DNA of 45,029 bases, taken from Caldisericia bacterium. GTDB taxonomy: Bacteria; Caldisericota; Caldisericia; JAAYUI01. The stretch is from positions 163,635 through 208,663 of the forward strand of contig JAGNLA010000002.1 of the NCBI GenBank assembly GCA_017999835.1. Direction: 5' to 3'. The notes under the pieces were generated by a model. That model had not been told where the DNA came from. It saw only the letters and a program-made list of their open reading frames with translations, and ran no database searches. Of the stretch, positions 8,670-17,429 are shown in pieces; the first letter of the stretch is position 1; each line of letters starts with the position of its first letter. The position numbers and the translations under genes are program-made.

Positions 8670-9295
8670 CTTTCGTACCTAAGCCAGACCAACCCATTTT
8701 TGAGTGGTCGTCCTTCCTTGAGTTTGAAGTTATGCATTTTCTTTGTAATTGCAAACGATTCGCCCATGCCATCCGAGATGACCGGACAGACCATCAGGCT
8801 GACTTCGTCGACCAGTCCAAGGTCTAGCATCAGTCCATTCAACGTTCCACCGCTATCCAGCCGGCAAACCTTGTGTCCATATTCGTTTTCCAGAGTTTCC
8901 AAAGCTAATTCAAGGTCGACCTTGTGCTGGCCACAGACAATCACCTGAACACCTATCTCTTCCAGTTTTGAAATATATCTTTCGTGTGTGCTCTCAGACA
9001 CCAGACAGTAGAATTTGTTCCAGTATCCAGCATCGATGATGGCTTTCCAGCAGTTTACCTTGCCTCTGCTGTCCACAACTGCAACAGCAGTTTTGCTGTC
9101 TTCAGGTTGCGGGTCAGGCACTGTGAATGGTTCATCCGGATCCTCCTCCATCCTTGCCTGAAGAACCGTTCCCGAACCCCACAGCGTTATGTCTTCGCCA
9201 AACTGTTCAATCAAACCGCAATAGGTTTCAAGGTCAATGTCAAAACCGGTGTTCTTGCCATCAAGGCTGATTGCATTGTGTACAATGACTCTCAT
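8666..9295 (-). CDS. RibD C-terminal-domain reductase, copy 1
   Basis: 209-residue stand-alone RibD_C domain (dihydrofolate-reductase-like fold), expected to bind NADPH. Visible family features are the N-terminal strand MRVIVHNAISLDGKNTGF, the central VCGQHKVDLELALETLE, and LDSGGTLNGLMLDLGLVDEVSL, the helix-strand that closes the nucleotide site. It lacks the RibD deaminase domain, and there are no riboflavin genes nearby, so a role in riboflavin synthesis is unlikely. It has a clear paralogue at 10011-10640. It overlaps DUF2461 downstream and the Nudix gene upstream by 4 bases each. Confidence 0.85.
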   Translation of the reverse strand: MRVIVHNAISLDGKNTGFDIDLETYCGLIEQFGEDITLWGSGTVLQARMEEDPDEPFTVPDPQPEDSKTAVAVVDSRGKVNCWKAIIDAGYWNKFYCLVSESTHERYISKLEEIGVQVIVCGQHKVDLELALETLENEYGHKVCRLDSGGTLNGLMLDLGLVDEVSLMVCPVISDGMGESFAITKKMHNFKLKEGRPLKNGLVWLRYER

Positions 9296-9906
9296 TTTTC
9301 CATCCTTTCAAGCGCAAAAGCCAGCCACTGATCCTGGGGAGGCATCAGTTGTGGGAGGCTGTCCAGCCGATGCCAGCCGACCTCGAACATATGGTAATCA
9401 GAAAAAACACACCAAGGGTTTGTTCCCACATGCTTAGACCCGAAATGATAAAAATGTCTTTTCTGACATTTAGCCAATTTTTCTCTTTCGACCCAACCAG
9501 TCAGGCTGTAGGTTTCAAAGTTTGGGTTTGGAAGGCAGTCTGGTTCGCTGTAATTTATTTGCGTCCAACCACCTGATTGTCTAAGTACTTTCACCCATGA
9601 ACTGCGAGGGATTGTTGCCCAGTCAAACGATGTTTTATCAGGTCTGGAGTAAATTGTTGACGTTTCGAGCAGACAAGCCATCCCACCAGGCAAACCGACC
9701 TCCATGACACCAAGACATTTTATCAAACTCACGTCTTTAAGGGACGTCTCTTCCTTTGTCTCTCGGATTGCCGCTGCCAACGGCTCTTCATCAGCTTCAA
9801 CCGTGCCGGCCGGCAACTGGTATCCTGCAAATGGGTGTTTTATGAGTAACAGGTTCGTGCCATTGGTCACGATGCAAGTCACCTTGTTGGTGTATCTTTC
9901 GTCCAT
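9292..9906 (-). CDS. NUDIX hydrolase
   Basis: 204-residue hydrolase of nucleoside-diphosphate-linked compounds. The Nudix box runs from about residue 34, reading GTVEADEEPLAAAIRETKEE and then TSL, so the metal-binding REtkEE core is intact. N-terminal strands NKVTCIVTNGTNLLLIKHP fit the fold. The C-terminal 90 residues are an extension without a recognised motif. It is the first gene of the overlapping minus-strand operon. No clear Shine-Dalgarno site precedes the ATG, which would fit a very short leader. The substrate is not predictable. Confidence 0.88.
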   Translation of the reverse strand: MDERYTNKVTCIVTNGTNLLLIKHPFAGYQLPAGTVEADEEPLAAAIRETKEETSLKDVSLIKCLGVMEVGLPGGMACLLETSTIYSRPDKTSFDWATIPRSSWVKVLRQSGGWTQINYSEPDCLPNPNFETYSLTGWVEREKLAKCQKRHFYHFGSKHVGTNPWCVFSDYHMFEVGWHRLDSLPQLMPPQDQWLAFALERMEK

Positions 9907-10010
9907 AAAAAAAGTCTAGTTTATATTGATTGCTCTTCCACAATCATTTGGTAACTACTTAAAATGCTATAGATCAGAATAACTCTCAGCTTATAAATGG
10001 TTTAAAATCA

Positions 10011-10640
10011 TCACTTCCTGTATCTTAACCAGACCACGCCATTCTCAAGCGACTTGCCTTCAAGAAATTTGAAATGCTTCATCCTTTTGCTTATTGCAAA
10101 AGCCTCGTCATTGCTGTCAGACATCATGGGGATTACAACCAGGCTTACCTCATCAACCAAATCGAGATCGAGCATCGCCGAGTTCAATTCTCCGCTTGGG
10201 TCCAATCTGCACATTTCAAAACCGAGTTCTTTATCCAGGATTTCTATAACATGCTTCATGTCAACCTTTTTTTCACCAGCAACTATCGGTTGGATTCCTT
10301 TTTTTACCAGCTTTGAAACATAATCGTGGTTCGTTTGTTTGGTGATTATTGCATAATATTCTTTCCAGTAACCAGATTCCATCAGTGCTTTCCAGCACCT
10401 GACCATGCCTGAATCATCGACAACAGCCAAAGCTGGCCTTTTGTCGTCTTGAATCATGTTTGGGACATAAAATTCTCCAGAACCATCAAGCTTCATTTCA
10501 ATCTTTGAGATCGTTTCGATATTAACCAACACAACATCTTCATGGTAATGTAAATCTTGATCAAAAAAAGATTCCAAATCGATGTTGAGTCCTATGTTTC
10601 TTCCATCGATGCCTATGGCGTTGTGGATAATCACTTTCAT
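10011..10640 (-). CDS. RibD C-terminal-domain reductase, copy 2
   Basis: About 209-residue paralogue of the gene at 8666-9295. The two align from the first residue (MKVIIHNAIGIDGRNIG against MRVIVHNAISLDGKNTG) to the last (LENGVVWLRYRK against LKNGLVWLRYER). AGGAGG lies upstream of two consecutive ATG codons (10643 and 10640); 10640 is chosen because it aligns with the paralogue. The frame stays open upstream to 10679, but those residues have no counterpart. It is transcribed on its own, with a gap of about 100 bases before the Nudix-led operon on the same strand. The reductase substrate is unknown. Confidence 0.85.
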   Translation of the reverse strand: MKVIIHNAIGIDGRNIGLNIDLESFFDQDLHYHEDVVLVNIETISKIEMKLDGSGEFYVPNMIQDDKRPALAVVDDSGMVRCWKALMESGYWKEYYAIITKQTNHDYVSKLVKKGIQPIVAGEKKVDMKHVIEILDKELGFEMCRLDPSGELNSAMLDLDLVDEVSLVVIPMMSDSNDEAFAISKRMKHFKFLEGKSLENGVVWLRYRK

Positions 10641-10679
10641 CATGCATCCTCCTAAACACAGAGCTGTCGGTTTTTTCAA

Positions 10680-10980
10680 GCATTAGATTCAACTTTGGCA
10701 GCTGTTCCAAAGAATGGCAGTCACGACAAAACATACAATTTTACAAGTTTATATGTTATCAGACCTTAGATGACAAAAATGTCGTTTTAAATATTGTACT
10801 TTTTTTCTATTTTAGCCAATAAGTAAAAATCTTGTATATATAGCTAGATTTTCCTGATTGGCATATAAGCCTGAAAGTACAATTGAGTTGGTATGAAAAG
10901 GATTTTTTGCCTGTGTTGCAATTTGTTGTGTTTTTATATTATTTTAAAATACACTCAGAAACGAATTTACATAATTAATA
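10680..10980. other. AT-rich intergenic stretch without a gene
   Basis: Very AT-rich divergent spacer between the RibD-C gene and the ArsR regulator. No open frame, tRNA or convincing hairpin was found. Its right end runs into the operator array of the ArsR gene. Confidence 0.6.
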
Positions 10981-11046
10981 CATTGAATTTTATATTCATC
11001 GAATTAAATCTATTGACATCGAATTATTTATAATTATAATTCGATG
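10981..11046 (+). promoter_or_regulatory. Promoter with four phased CATCGAATT boxes
   Basis: TTGACA at 11013-11018 and TATAAT at 11035-11040 are separated by 16 bases. Direct copies of CATCGAATT lie at 10997-11005 and 11017-11025, exactly 20 bases apart. An inverted copy (AATTCGATG) is at 11038-11046, and a one-mismatch copy (CATTGAATT) at 10981-10989. The inner two form an inverted repeat covering the whole core promoter. The simplest reading is the autoregulatory operator of the ArsR-type gene just downstream. Confidence 0.75.
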
Positions 11047-11075
11047 TATATCAAATTAGATTGAAGGATATCAAC

Positions 11076-11642
11076 ATGACAGACGCAGAAAATGAAGTTT
11101 TACTCGAGTTTTTCAAAACTCTTGCCGACGCCAGCAGACTCAAAATCGTGGGTGTACTGGCAACCAATCCCTGTACAGTCGAAAAGTTGGCAGAATTGCT
11201 TGATCTGACACCATCAACAGTCTCCCACCATCTCTACAGACTCTCGAAAGCTGGGCTGGTAAGCGCAAAAGCTGACGGCTACTACAGCATCTATTCACTT
11301 CATACCGAGGTGTTGCAGGAGATGGCAGGTAAAATTCTAAAAACTGAGGACTTGCCAAAGCTTGCTCCAACACACGATGAAGACGCATGGGAGCAAAAAG
11401 TTCTGCGAACTTTCACGGACAGCTCGGGAAGGATAAAAGCTTTCCCTGCGCAGGAAAAGAAATATCTTGTACTGTTGAGGCACATTGCCAAAACTATCGA
11501 ACCGGACAAAAAGTACACCGAGCGCCAGATAAGCGACCTGCTTGAGAAGTATTCGGATGACTATTCAAAGCTTCGGCGCGACCTTGTCGAGTTCAACTTC
11601 CTGCAAAGAGAAGGCGGCGGAGGTTTATACTGGAAGAAATAG
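11076..11642 (+). CDS. ArsR-type winged-helix regulator with DUF2087 domain
   Basis: 188-residue repressor-like protein. Residues about 5-85 form an ArsR winged helix (LADASRLKIVGVLATNPCTV, then LAELLDLTPSTVSHHLYRLS as the recognition helix). The C-terminal half (RIKAFPAQEKKYLVLLRHI through the GGGGLYWKK end) is a DUF2087 domain. No metal-binding cysteine motif of the ELCVCDL kind is present, so this is not a classical metal sensor. The start chosen is the ATG at 11076, with AAGGA seven bases upstream, rather than the upstream in-frame TTG at 11061. The phased box array immediately upstream suggests autoregulation. Confidence 0.88.
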   Translation: MTDAENEVLLEFFKTLADASRLKIVGVLATNPCTVEKLAELLDLTPSTVSHHLYRLSKAGLVSAKADGYYSIYSLHTEVLQEMAGKILKTEDLPKLAPTHDEDAWEQKVLRTFTDSSGRIKAFPAQEKKYLVLLRHIAKTIEPDKKYTERQISDLLEKYSDDYSKLRRDLVEFNFLQREGGGGLYWKK

Positions 11643-11729
11643 ACATATTCGAGTTTTTCAGCGCTGTTATAAACGTTTTAGCAACCCTAAAATGATACTT
11701 CCCACCAGATTCTCAAACAGCCCTGTCAT

Positions 11730-11751
11730 GACACAAGCATTTTTTTGTGTC
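11730..11751 (+). terminator. Possible terminator after the ArsR gene
   Basis: Seven-base arms GACACAA and TTGTGTC enclose an eight-base T-rich loop. No T-run follows the right arm, so this is a weak terminator candidate only. Confidence 0.3.
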
Positions 11752-11837
11752 TAAACAGAACCAAATAACCAACAGGTCATGCCAAGATAGGGGTAAGCAA
11801 CACTACATTAGTACTCAACACAGTTGACGCCTTATTA

Positions 11838-11866
11838 TTGACCTTTAAGCTCCCACCGAGTACACT
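11838..11866 (+). promoter_or_regulatory. Predicted promoter of the buk-ptb operon
   Basis: TTGACC at 11838-11843 is followed after 17 bases by TACACT at 11861-11866, which would give a short leader before buk. A second TTGACG lies 14 bases upstream. Confidence 0.45.
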
Positions 11867-11902
11867 TTTCCCGTACCAAATAACTCGATGGAAGAGGTTG
11901 CT

Positions 11903-12964
11903 TTGGCTAAGATTTTGGTGATTAACCCAGGATCGACCTCGACAAAGGTCGCCCTGTTTGAAGATGAAAATAAGATAGCAGAAGAAAACATCATCCATGA
12001 CAGTGCAAAACTGTCTTCTTTTGCCAAAACAGCTGATCAGGCACCATACAGACACGACGCAATCATGGAGTTCATGACCAAGCACGGCTGGAAAGAAACT
12101 GATTTGAACTGTGTAGTTGGCAGGGGCGGACCGATAAGGCCAATTCCGGCTGGCACATATAAAGTCAATGAAAAGTTACTCACCGACCTCATCGAGGCAA
12201 AACGTGCAGACCATCCAAGCAACCTTGGTGGCGTACTTGCAAACTCGTTTGCCCAAAAAAACAACATCCCGGCTTTCATCGTCGATCCGGTCTCGGTAGA
12301 CGAATTGCCGGATATGGCAAGAATTGCCGGCATGGTTGAGTGCGAGAGGATATCTCTCGGACATGCACTCAACATCCGCGCCGTCTCCCGTAAAGCTGCT
12401 GAACAGATGAACAAAAAAATCGAAGACTGCAACTTTGTCGTCGCCCACATGGGCGGAGGCATCTCGGTTTCACCTGTTCTGGGTGGCAAGATTGTCGACA
12501 CCTACGACTCACTCGAGGGTGGGCCAATAACCCCGGAGCGTTCAGGCGGACTGCCGCTTGCCAGCCTCATCGAGCTGTGTTTTTCTGGCAAATACACCGA
12601 AGACGACATCAAGATAATGACCACAAAAAAAGGCGGACTGACTGCGTACCTATCAACAAACGATGTCAGGGACGTGCTTGCCCGCATGGAACAAGGTGAT
12701 AAAAAAGCTGAACTGGTCTTTGAGGCAATGGTTTCACAGATTGCCCAGGAGATCGGTGAGGCTTCAGCCGCGCTCAAGGGCAAGGTTGACCGCATAGTTC
12801 TAACCGGTTCAATCGCCTATTCCCCTGTTGTTACAGGAAAACTTGAAGCCATGACCAAATGGATCGCCCCATCAGTAATTTTTGGCGGACAGATGGAAAT
12901 GGAAGCTCTGGCTCTGGGAGGACTTCGAGTCCTTCGAGGCCAAGAGCAGGCAAAGGAGTATTGA
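11903..12964 (+). CDS. buk: Butyrate kinase
   Basis: Converts butyryl phosphate and ADP to butyrate and ATP, the energy-yielding last step of butyrate fermentation; branched-chain relatives also exist. The ASKHA-fold signatures are visible: the N-terminal phosphate loop ILVINPGSTSTKVALFE, RGGPIRPIPAGTY, the VVAHMGGGISVSPV motif, and the C-terminal DRIVLTGSIAYSP. Length (about 353) is normal. The TTG at 11903 is preferred because AAGAGG sits five bases upstream and the protein then begins like known Buk proteins; the in-frame ATG at 11888 has no ribosome site. It forms an operon with the DUF2268-like gene and ptb. Substrate breadth (butyrate against isobutyrate) cannot be read from sequence. 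Confidence 0.92.
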   Translation: MAKILVINPGSTSTKVALFEDENKIAEENIIHDSAKLSSFAKTADQAPYRHDAIMEFMTKHGWKETDLNCVVGRGGPIRPIPAGTYKVNEKLLTDLIEAKRADHPSNLGGVLANSFAQKNNIPAFIVDPVSVDELPDMARIAGMVECERISLGHALNIRAVSRKAAEQMNKKIEDCNFVVAHMGGGISVSPVLGGKIVDTYDSLEGGPITPERSGGLPLASLIELCFSGKYTEDDIKIMTTKKGGLTAYLSTNDVRDVLARMEQGDKKAELVFEAMVSQIAQEIGEASAALKGKVDRIVLTGSIAYSPVVTGKLEAMTKWIAPSVIFGGQMEMEALALGGLRVLRGQEQAKEY

Positions 12965-12967
12965 TAT

Positions 12968-13840
12968 ATGGCAAACCTCCAGGATTTCGTTGAATTACCA
13001 ACCAAAGACAACCTGGCAAAATTTCTGGAGGAGGGGGTCAAAGTCGAAGGAAGAGACCGTGTAAAGCTTCAAAGGAAGCTTCTCTCTGATCCGCTTTCCG
13101 GCCTTTGGGACATCCTCAGTCAGGGCAATGTTGGGTTTTCTGGTTACCAGCTTTTGAGGCTGGGAATGCTTTTTGACCCGGACGACGATCTTCGCGACAT
13201 CAAACAGGCATACGACGCTCTCGTGGCTTTCGACGCATGGAACAAGGTCGACGAGACTCTCAAAAAATGCAGGAAATACTTCGGTGGCACGGCAGCCTAC
13301 TGGGCATTGCTGATTGCTGACCGCACCAAACCTGACGTAATCGAACGATTCAAAGGCTACACAGGTTTCGGTTCCATTCCTCCATATCTTATCTTGAGCT
13401 TTTGGCCAACCACCTATTCCCTGGTCAGACTCAAATCCTCAGCAGCAAGAGAATATCACCATATGATGAGATCGTACCTTTTCCCGGTCGGAACATCAAA
13501 GTTCAACCTTGCCGATGCGCTAATAAACGAAGGTCTTGCTGAGTATTTTATCGAAGAACAGTTTGGTGCGTCCTTTGTTTCCGAGATATCTACAAGCCTT
13601 GATCGCGAACAGGTTCTCTCGGTATGGCACAAATATAGACCTAATCTCAAAATAACGGCAATGGATCAACAGCGCCCATACCTGTACGGAAGCTACACAG
13701 TCGATCTCCCGTACTGTGCAGGATTTGCCGTTGGATACCAGATAGTAAAATCGTATGTAGAAAAGCATAAAGACGTTAATTCAGGCAATTTGATTGCTTT
13801 CCCCGCTACAAAAATTATTCAAGGCTCAGAATTTGCATGA
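12968..13840 (+). CDS. DUF2268-like predicted metalloprotease with altered zinc motif
   Basis: 290-residue protein between buk (3-base gap) and ptb (16-base gap). The central part looks like the DUF2268 gluzincin family: AAREYHHMMR at 159-168, then LADALINEGLAEYFIEEQFG with the expected third-ligand glutamate near 188. However, the HExxH motif reads REYHH, with arginine (AGA codon at 13448-13450) at 161 where the first zinc histidine should be. Other hallmarks, such as GTSKFNLADALINEGLAEY, are intact and the frame is open. It may therefore be a non-catalytic relative, or H164 may substitute. The N-terminal 100 residues have no recognised motif. The start ATG has GGAG nine bases upstream. Its role beside butyrate genes is unknown. 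Confidence 0.65.
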   Translation: MANLQDFVELPTKDNLAKFLEEGVKVEGRDRVKLQRKLLSDPLSGLWDILSQGNVGFSGYQLLRLGMLFDPDDDLRDIKQAYDALVAFDAWNKVDETLKKCRKYFGGTAAYWALLIADRTKPDVIERFKGYTGFGSIPPYLILSFWPTTYSLVRLKSSAAREYHHMMRSYLFPVGTSKFNLADALINEGLAEYFIEEQFGASFVSEISTSLDREQVLSVWHKYRPNLKITAMDQQRPYLYGSYTVDLPYCAGFAVGYQIVKSYVEKHKDVNSGNLIAFPATKIIQGSEFA

Positions 13841-13856
13841 TACAAGGATGGGAAAT

Positions 13857-14783
13857 ATGATTAAGAATTTTGACGAACTAATTGCTACAGCTCAAACCAA
13901 AGGCAAGATGACACTTGTGGCCGCGGCCGCAGAGGATATAGTTGTTCTCGACGCCATCAAGATGGCATGTGAGAAAAATCTCGTCACTCCGATTCTCGTT
14001 GGCGATGAAACTGCAATCAAGAAAATCTGTGCCGAAAATAACATTACTGAAATCAACAACTGGCCTATCATAAACGAACCGAACAAACAAAAAGCAGCAG
14101 AAAAGGCAATTGAAGTCATCAGGGAAGGTAAAGCAGAAATCCTGATGAAGGGTCTTGTCGGCACACCGATCCTCCTGAAGGCGGTTCTTGACAAGGAAAA
14201 AGGCCTCAAGAGAACGGCAAAAACCCTCTCCCACGTTGGACTCATCGGGACATCGACATACCCCAAACTCATCCTCCTCACAGATGGCGGCATGGTTCCT
14301 GCACCAACATTGGCTGAAAAAATCGACATTATCAACAATGCTCTAGTGGTTGCCAGAGCAATGGGTGTCAACCCGATCAAGGTTGCCTGTGTTTCATCGC
14401 TTGAAACCGTCAGCGACAAAGTTGTTTCGACAATGGATGGGGCAATTCTTGCAAAGATGGGCGACAGAAAACAGTTTGGCAAAGACGTCATCATAGACGG
14501 ACCACTTGCCCTGGACAACGCTATCAGCGCTGAAGCGGCCCATCACAAAGGTATTGACTCACCTGTGTCAGGCGATCCTGACATCCTCCTGATGCCAAAC
14601 GTTGAATCAGGAAACATTTTCTACAAAACATTAGTGTATCTTGGCGATTGCAAAGCTGAGACCGCCGGCCTTGTTATTGGCGCAGGCGTCCCGGTCATCG
14701 TGCCTTCCAGAACCGATACGGCTGAAAGCAAGATGAACGCAATAGCCATTTCAGTATTGATCGCAAATCTCGCAAAGAAATAG
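13857..14783 (+). CDS. ptb: Phosphate butyryltransferase
   Basis: Converts butyryl-CoA and phosphate to butyryl phosphate, feeding butyrate kinase encoded two genes upstream. Family features include LVAAAAEDIVVLDAI near the N-terminus, ILMKGLVGTPILLKAVL, SHVGLIGTSTYPKLILLTD, and the C-terminal LVIGAGVPVIVPSRTDTAES typical of the PTA/PTB fold. The length (about 308) matches the family. The frame is open further upstream, inside the previous gene, but the ATG at 13857 (MIKNFDELIA) has AGGATGGG upstream and aligns with normal Ptb N-termini. The order buk, DUF2268-like, ptb differs from the usual ptb-buk. Confidence 0.92.
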   Translation: MIKNFDELIATAQTKGKMTLVAAAAEDIVVLDAIKMACEKNLVTPILVGDETAIKKICAENNITEINNWPIINEPNKQKAAEKAIEVIREGKAEILMKGLVGTPILLKAVLDKEKGLKRTAKTLSHVGLIGTSTYPKLILLTDGGMVPAPTLAEKIDIINNALVVARAMGVNPIKVACVSSLETVSDKVVSTMDGAILAKMGDRKQFGKDVIIDGPLALDNAISAEAAHHKGIDSPVSGDPDILLMPNVESGNIFYKTLVYLGDCKAETAGLVIGAGVPVIVPSRTDTAESKMNAIAISVLIANLAKK

Positions 14784-14902
14784 CACTTTATTGTTCAACA
14801 TTTGTAAATAATTCACAGCGCACCTTGACAATCTGGCTCTCGTTTTCATGACCCGGATCCATTTTCTTGGCCGGGCCGACTTTATATCTCCTACTTAAAA
14901 AA

Positions 14903-14912
14903 GCAAATTTGC
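14903..14912. promoter_or_regulatory. Palindrome in the gdhA leader
   Basis: GCAAATTTGC is a perfect 10-base palindrome located just before the predicted pseudoknot. It may be an operator half or chance. Confidence 0.25.
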
Positions 14913-14923
14913 ACCCAGTCTAG

Positions 14924-14957
14924 GCGCTTATCGCAGGAAGCGCACAAGAACCTGCGA
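14924..14957 (+). promoter_or_regulatory. Predicted H-type pseudoknot in the gdhA 5' leader
   Basis: Stem 1: GCGCTT (14924-14929) pairs with AAGCGC (14938-14943). Stem 2: TCGCAGG (14931-14937), lying in the loop of stem 1, pairs with CCTGCGA (14951-14957). All 13 pairs are Watson-Crick. Loop 1 is a single A, there is no base between the stems, and loop 3 is ACAAGAA, which is A-rich. This is standard geometry for a compact H-type pseudoknot. It ends 13 bases before the AAGGAG site of gdhA, so it could control ribosome access, as in pseudoknot riboswitches. I do not recognise it as a known riboswitch class. Confidence 0.55.
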
Positions 14958-14981
14958 AAAATTAATATAAGGAGATGAATT

Positions 14982-16325
<1,344 letters not shown>

Positions 16326-16357
16326 ACCTAAACCTGCTACATAAACTCTATTTAGAT

Positions 16358-16385
16358 AAAAACCCCGGTGAAAATCGGGGTTTTT
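16358..16385. terminator. Bidirectional terminator gdhA / membrane protein
   Basis: AAAAACCCCG and CGGGGTTTTT arms flank an 8-base loop. The strong GC stem with T-runs on both strands serves gdhA and the convergent small membrane gene, whose stop lies inside it. Confidence 0.85.
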
Positions 16386-16698
16386 ATAATATTGCATTCA
16401 CAACAAAACCGATGATGACGCCCCCGACGGCGCCTATTCCAACAATTGGCGCGTAAACTCTGGTTATTATAGCCGTAGGTATACTCAAACCAACGCCCAA
16501 CAGTAAACCCGTCAAAGCTGGGTGTATTCCCAAATTGACATTTGGTATCAAAAAACCGATCATGAACCTTTCAAGAAAAGCAGAAACCATCGCCTCGGTT
16601 TTTTTACGATTGTTTTCATATTTAAGTGGAATCATCACCAAAACATCGATACCGCCAAACGCTAAACCACAAATAATACCTAATGTCAAACTATTCAT
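16384..16698 (-). CDS. Small hypothetical membrane protein
   Basis: 104 residues with three or four hydrophobic helices: LGIICGLAFGGIDVLVMIPL, FMIGFLIPNVNLGIHPALTG running into LLLGVGLSIPTAII, and a glycine-rich end (VGIGAVGGVIIGFVVNAIL). A charged loop near 28-45 separates the first two. AAGG lies nine bases before the ATG. I do not recognise a family. The C-terminus ends in the bidirectional terminator. A 14-base palindrome lies just upstream. Confidence 0.65.
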   Translation of the reverse strand: MNSLTLGIICGLAFGGIDVLVMIPLKYENNRKKTEAMVSAFLERFMIGFLIPNVNLGIHPALTGLLLGVGLSIPTAIITRVYAPIVGIGAVGGVIIGFVVNAIL

Positions 16699-16718
16699 CT
16701 CTGGTTTCCTTTCTCCTA

Positions 16719-16732
16719 TTGAAATATTTCAA
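16719..16732. promoter_or_regulatory. Palindrome upstream of small membrane gene
   Basis: TTGAAATATTTCAA is a perfect 14-base palindrome 20 bases upstream of the ATG at 16698. It is a candidate operator; the binding protein is unknown. Confidence 0.3.
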
Positions 16733-16900
16733 CCTAATGCAACATTTTTGTGCAACTATGGTAATTTTCGAATTATTAGTTTTCTAAGATAATTATATCT
16801 GTAAAGAAAGTGGCATCAATTTTTTTAATCACCACTGTTAATGAATCACTCAAAATACGCCAAAAGAAATAAATAATTGTTTGACGTGATTGAATACAAA

Positions 16901-16990
16901 TGGCGGAGAGTAAGGGATTCGAACCCATGAACCAGTTACCCAGTTACACGCTTTCCAAGCGTGCGCCTTAAACCGCTCGGCCAACTCTCC
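16901..16990 (-). tRNA. tRNA-Ser (GGA)
   Basis: The minus strand begins GGAGAGTTGGCCGAG and ends with the matching ACTCTCC, discriminator G and an encoded CCA. The anticodon arm is CACGC, loop TTGGAAA, GCGTG, giving anticodon GGA. The long variable arm between the anticodon arm and the T arm (GGTTCGAATCC) is typical of class II serine tRNAs. Length is 90 bases. Confidence 0.95.
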
Positions 16991-17051
16991 GCAGGTATCA
17001 GAGATTATCCAAAGTTATTCAGCACTTGTCAATAAATTCTTTTTGTAAAAT

Positions 17052-17077
17052 AAAAAAGGCAGGCGCATCCACCTGCC
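17052..17077 (-). terminator. Terminator of the SHOCT/LiaF-like pair
   Basis: On the minus strand GGCAGG and CCTGCC arms (8-base loop) are followed by TTTTTTA, a standard intrinsic terminator 23 bases past the stop at 17100. Confidence 0.85.
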
Positions 17078-17099
17078 AATTTTGGGGTCTGCATTTTCG

Positions 17100-17429
17100 C
17101 TAATCAACGGTTACGATTACGGTGTTTCCATCATCAGTTGTTACATGAACAATTTCACCAGAAAAGCTTGGATCAGAGATTGCCTCATCTAGAGCTTTTT
17201 TTATATCCATACCCTCGAGATCACCTTTAATCCAGTTGACAGCGTTTGACGCAAGTTTCAGAGGAACCTTGATGTCCACATGTTTATGTTCACCACGTCC
17301 AAACACACGAACATGAATTTTACGTTCTCGAGCTGCCTTTATCTGGTCAATTTTCTCTCTTGCCTGTTCCTTTGTTATCCTATGAGCAGCAAGATCTTCA
17401 AGGATCTCTTTTATTCTGGCTTCAGTCAA
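17100..17429 (-). CDS. SHOCT-like-domain protein
   Basis: 109 residues. The N-terminus (IKEILEDLAAHRITKEQARE) is a short helical hairpin of the SHOCT-like type, often found at termini of YvlB/LiaF-related membrane stress proteins. The remainder alternates charged strands (HVRVFGRGEHKHVDIKVPLK, then IVHVTTDDGNTVIVTVD) and has no membrane helix. It overlaps the upstream gene by 8 bases and is followed by a terminator, so it is the second gene of a two-gene operon. Its role is unknown; the neighbour suggests envelope monitoring, which is inference. Confidence 0.7.
   Translation of the reverse strand: MTEARIKEILEDLAAHRITKEQAREKIDQIKAARERKIHVRVFGRGEHKHVDIKVPLKLASNAVNWIKGDLEGMDIKKALDEAISDPSFSGEIVHVTTDDGNTVIVTVD

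Noticed and set aside
8037-8948. Long plus-strand open frame of about 300 codons
   Set aside because: It lies opposite the DUF2461 and RibD-C genes, which have clear family motifs and overlapping start/stop coupling. The plus frame has no motif or ribosome site and reads as low-complexity.
14924-14957. gdhA leader as a preQ1-I riboswitch
   Set aside because: The pseudoknot topology is similar, but the stem and loop sequences and the A-rich tail do not follow the preQ1-I consensus, so I treat it as unclassified.
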